Assembly (NCBI RefSeq): GCF_910589235.1
Contig: NC_060955.1
Coordinates: 22,377,558-22,441,557, forward strand
Reading direction: 5' to 3'
Source: Vespa crabro
Lineage: Eukaryota; Arthropoda; Insecta; Hymenoptera; Vespidae
DNA: 64,000 nt
Part shown: positions 62,851 to 64,000 of the stretch, piece by piece
Position numbering within the stretch: position 1 is the first letter of the stretch
Layout of the letters: each line of letters opens with the position of its first letter
Notes under the pieces: generated by a model
The model's database searches: none
What the model saw: the letters and a program-made list of their open reading frames with translations, nothing else
Told to the model about the DNA's origin: nothing
Program-made: the position numbers and the translations under genes

Positions 62851-64000
62851 GCAAGCAATCTTTCTTTTTTTATACTTAAAAATTTTTCATTAGAATAGGA
62901 AAATATATCAATGTAGAATAATAAGGATCAAAAGTTCATATAGATAATTTTTTTTAAATCAATTACTCTTTCGAAACTATTTAGAATTAATTCTTGAATT
63001 TTTTTTCTATTATATAATTACTTTTTGTTTATTATTATCAACAATTTTGTATGATCATGCCTGTGAACGTTTATGTGAAGAAAAAATAAATTCAAATAGC
63101 GAAAAGATAAAATTTTCTCGTCGCATTATCAATGAGATTATTCGAATGCGATAATGAATGGCATAAGCAAAATAGTGGCGAGTAAATTACACGAAAGAGA
63201 TCAATAATTTCTTTCTTGATTTTTTTTTTTTTTTTTTTTTTTCCCTTCAGATAAAACTTTAAAACTACTAGCTTAGGAACTTTTGACCCGGTCTATAATC
63301 TTTTTATTCGTAATGATTTTTTCTATCAAAGAGAAGAAAAAAAACAGAACGAAGATGATCATGAGATACAAAGCAATTGTCACGTCAGAATATAATATTC
63401 GTTTGACAATATAAATTAACAGTAACTCCTCCAACTCCTCCTTCTCCTCCTCCTCCCCTTGCGGGGCTATGGGTTTCTAGAAGGATATGGAGCACAGAGA
63501 AAATGTGAAAGCTACGTTGTACGTTCGATGAGAGTTCTCTTTTCTACTTTCGAGAAAAGTGACCCCGTTTAATTCACAAACAGCATCCAATAAATCTCTC
63601 GAATATGGTTACGAATGTATTAAGAAAAAAAATTCAATGATCGTATATTGCAAATTCTTTTTTTTTTTTTTTTGTTTTAATTCTTTTCTTTTCTCATACC
63701 TATCGTAAGTCCATTTGTAGGAAAATAATTTCCTTTGATATCATCTTTATTAGTCCTGGACGAGAATTTATTTGTTCCTATTAAAGTTCGCCAAACTGTG
63801 AATCAATAAACTTAAATCAGTACAATTAAGATGATAAATTAAAAATTATATATATATATATATATATACATATAATTATACAAAATTATATATATATATA
63901 AATTATATATATGCTTACTTATTTCTCTAGCACCACGTTGATATGGATCCAATCTATCGAGAACATTATCGTCCATATTAACAAGATTTCGTAAACCGGT
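62337..64000 (-). CDS. Unrecognised protein, C-terminal part (5' end outside the window)
   Basis: Three exons are visible: 64000-63919, 63795-63700 and 62737-62337. They join in phase to give about 192 residues and a stop. The visible part begins TGLRNLVNMDDNVLDRLDP and continues YQRGAREIIWRTLIG. The last exon has DYIHVGPYLIGPMVTRVYPD, then GRPVPDDRMRLRPRDDDIDE, and ends with RYITLRRISIEDHDVDYH. It is charged and polar, with Tyr/Arg/Asp-rich segments, no transmembrane stretch and no domain that I recognise. Codon choice and clean splice junctions (GTAAGC, GTATGA, acceptor CAGs) support a real gene. It is truncated by the window edge; the exon at 64000 may extend further. Confidence 0.8.
62800..62846. 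repeat. (CA)n microsatellite in an intron of the unnamed gene
   Basis: About 23 uninterrupted CA units, 60 bases upstream of the last-exon acceptor on the gene strand, where it reads as (TG)n. Confidence 0.95.

Noticed and set aside
1..64000. CRISPR arrays, prokaryotic operons or phage-like defence systems
   Set aside because: The window is intron-rich insect nuclear DNA; the repeats are microsatellites and minisatellites, not spaced direct repeats.

Overview
The window looks like nuclear DNA of an insect, most likely an aculeate hymenopteran (wasp, bee or ant). It is very AT-rich and packed with (TA)n, (GA)n/(CT)n and poly(A)/(T) tracts. Coding exons are short, with GT-AG introns that are often only 80-300 bp long. 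One gene encodes an insect-only Tweedle cuticular protein. I assembled gene models by hand by matching splice sites and codon phase across exons; every model below closes in frame. The species assignment is an inference.

Layout, left to right. (1) 1-4.4 kb: gene-free, microsatellite-rich DNA. (2) 4.9-7.2 kb, minus: a three-exon Tweedle cuticle gene with a good TATA box. (3) 10.1-13.4 kb, plus: Gclc, the catalytic subunit of glutamate-cysteine ligase, nine exons. (4) 14.0-15.9 kb, minus: a cytosolic sulfotransferase, six exons, with a probable mariner-type MITE in intron 3. (5) 17.5-27.0 kb, minus: a ZAD / C2H2 zinc-finger locus. One first exon can be joined in phase to either of two downstream exon sets, each of which completes the ZAD zinc site and carries its own ten-finger array. 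(6) 28.5-30.3 kb, plus: an N4BP1/Regnase-like NYN ribonuclease. (7) 31.1-35.9 kb, minus: ERCC6/CSB, a SWI2/SNF2 ATPase of transcription-coupled repair, 14 exons. (8) 37.5-38.5 kb, plus: an Mpv17/PXMP2-family membrane protein. (9) 40.9-54.3 kb, minus: an Srrm2/3/4-type splicing factor with both the N-terminal cwf21 region and a C-terminal eMIC (microexon-enhancer) module. (10) 56.2-59.1 kb, plus: gamma-synergin. (11) 59.4-60.1 kb, minus: Spt4. (12) 62.3-64.0 kb, minus: the 3' end of a gene I do not recognise.

The genes do not form a functional cluster. They are mainly housekeeping genes arranged in alternating divergent and convergent pairs: ZAD locus/NYN, ERCC6/PXMP2 and SRRM/synergin are divergent; Gclc/sulfotransferase, NYN/ERCC6, PXMP2/SRRM and synergin/Spt4 are convergent. 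The main points of interest are the shared half-ZAD exon, the cwf21-plus-eMIC SRRM gene with a possible alternative first exon and a read-through terminus, a ~270-bp foldback element in the ERCC6/PXMP2 spacer, and several hairpins or GC-richer islands in otherwise AT-rich spacer.
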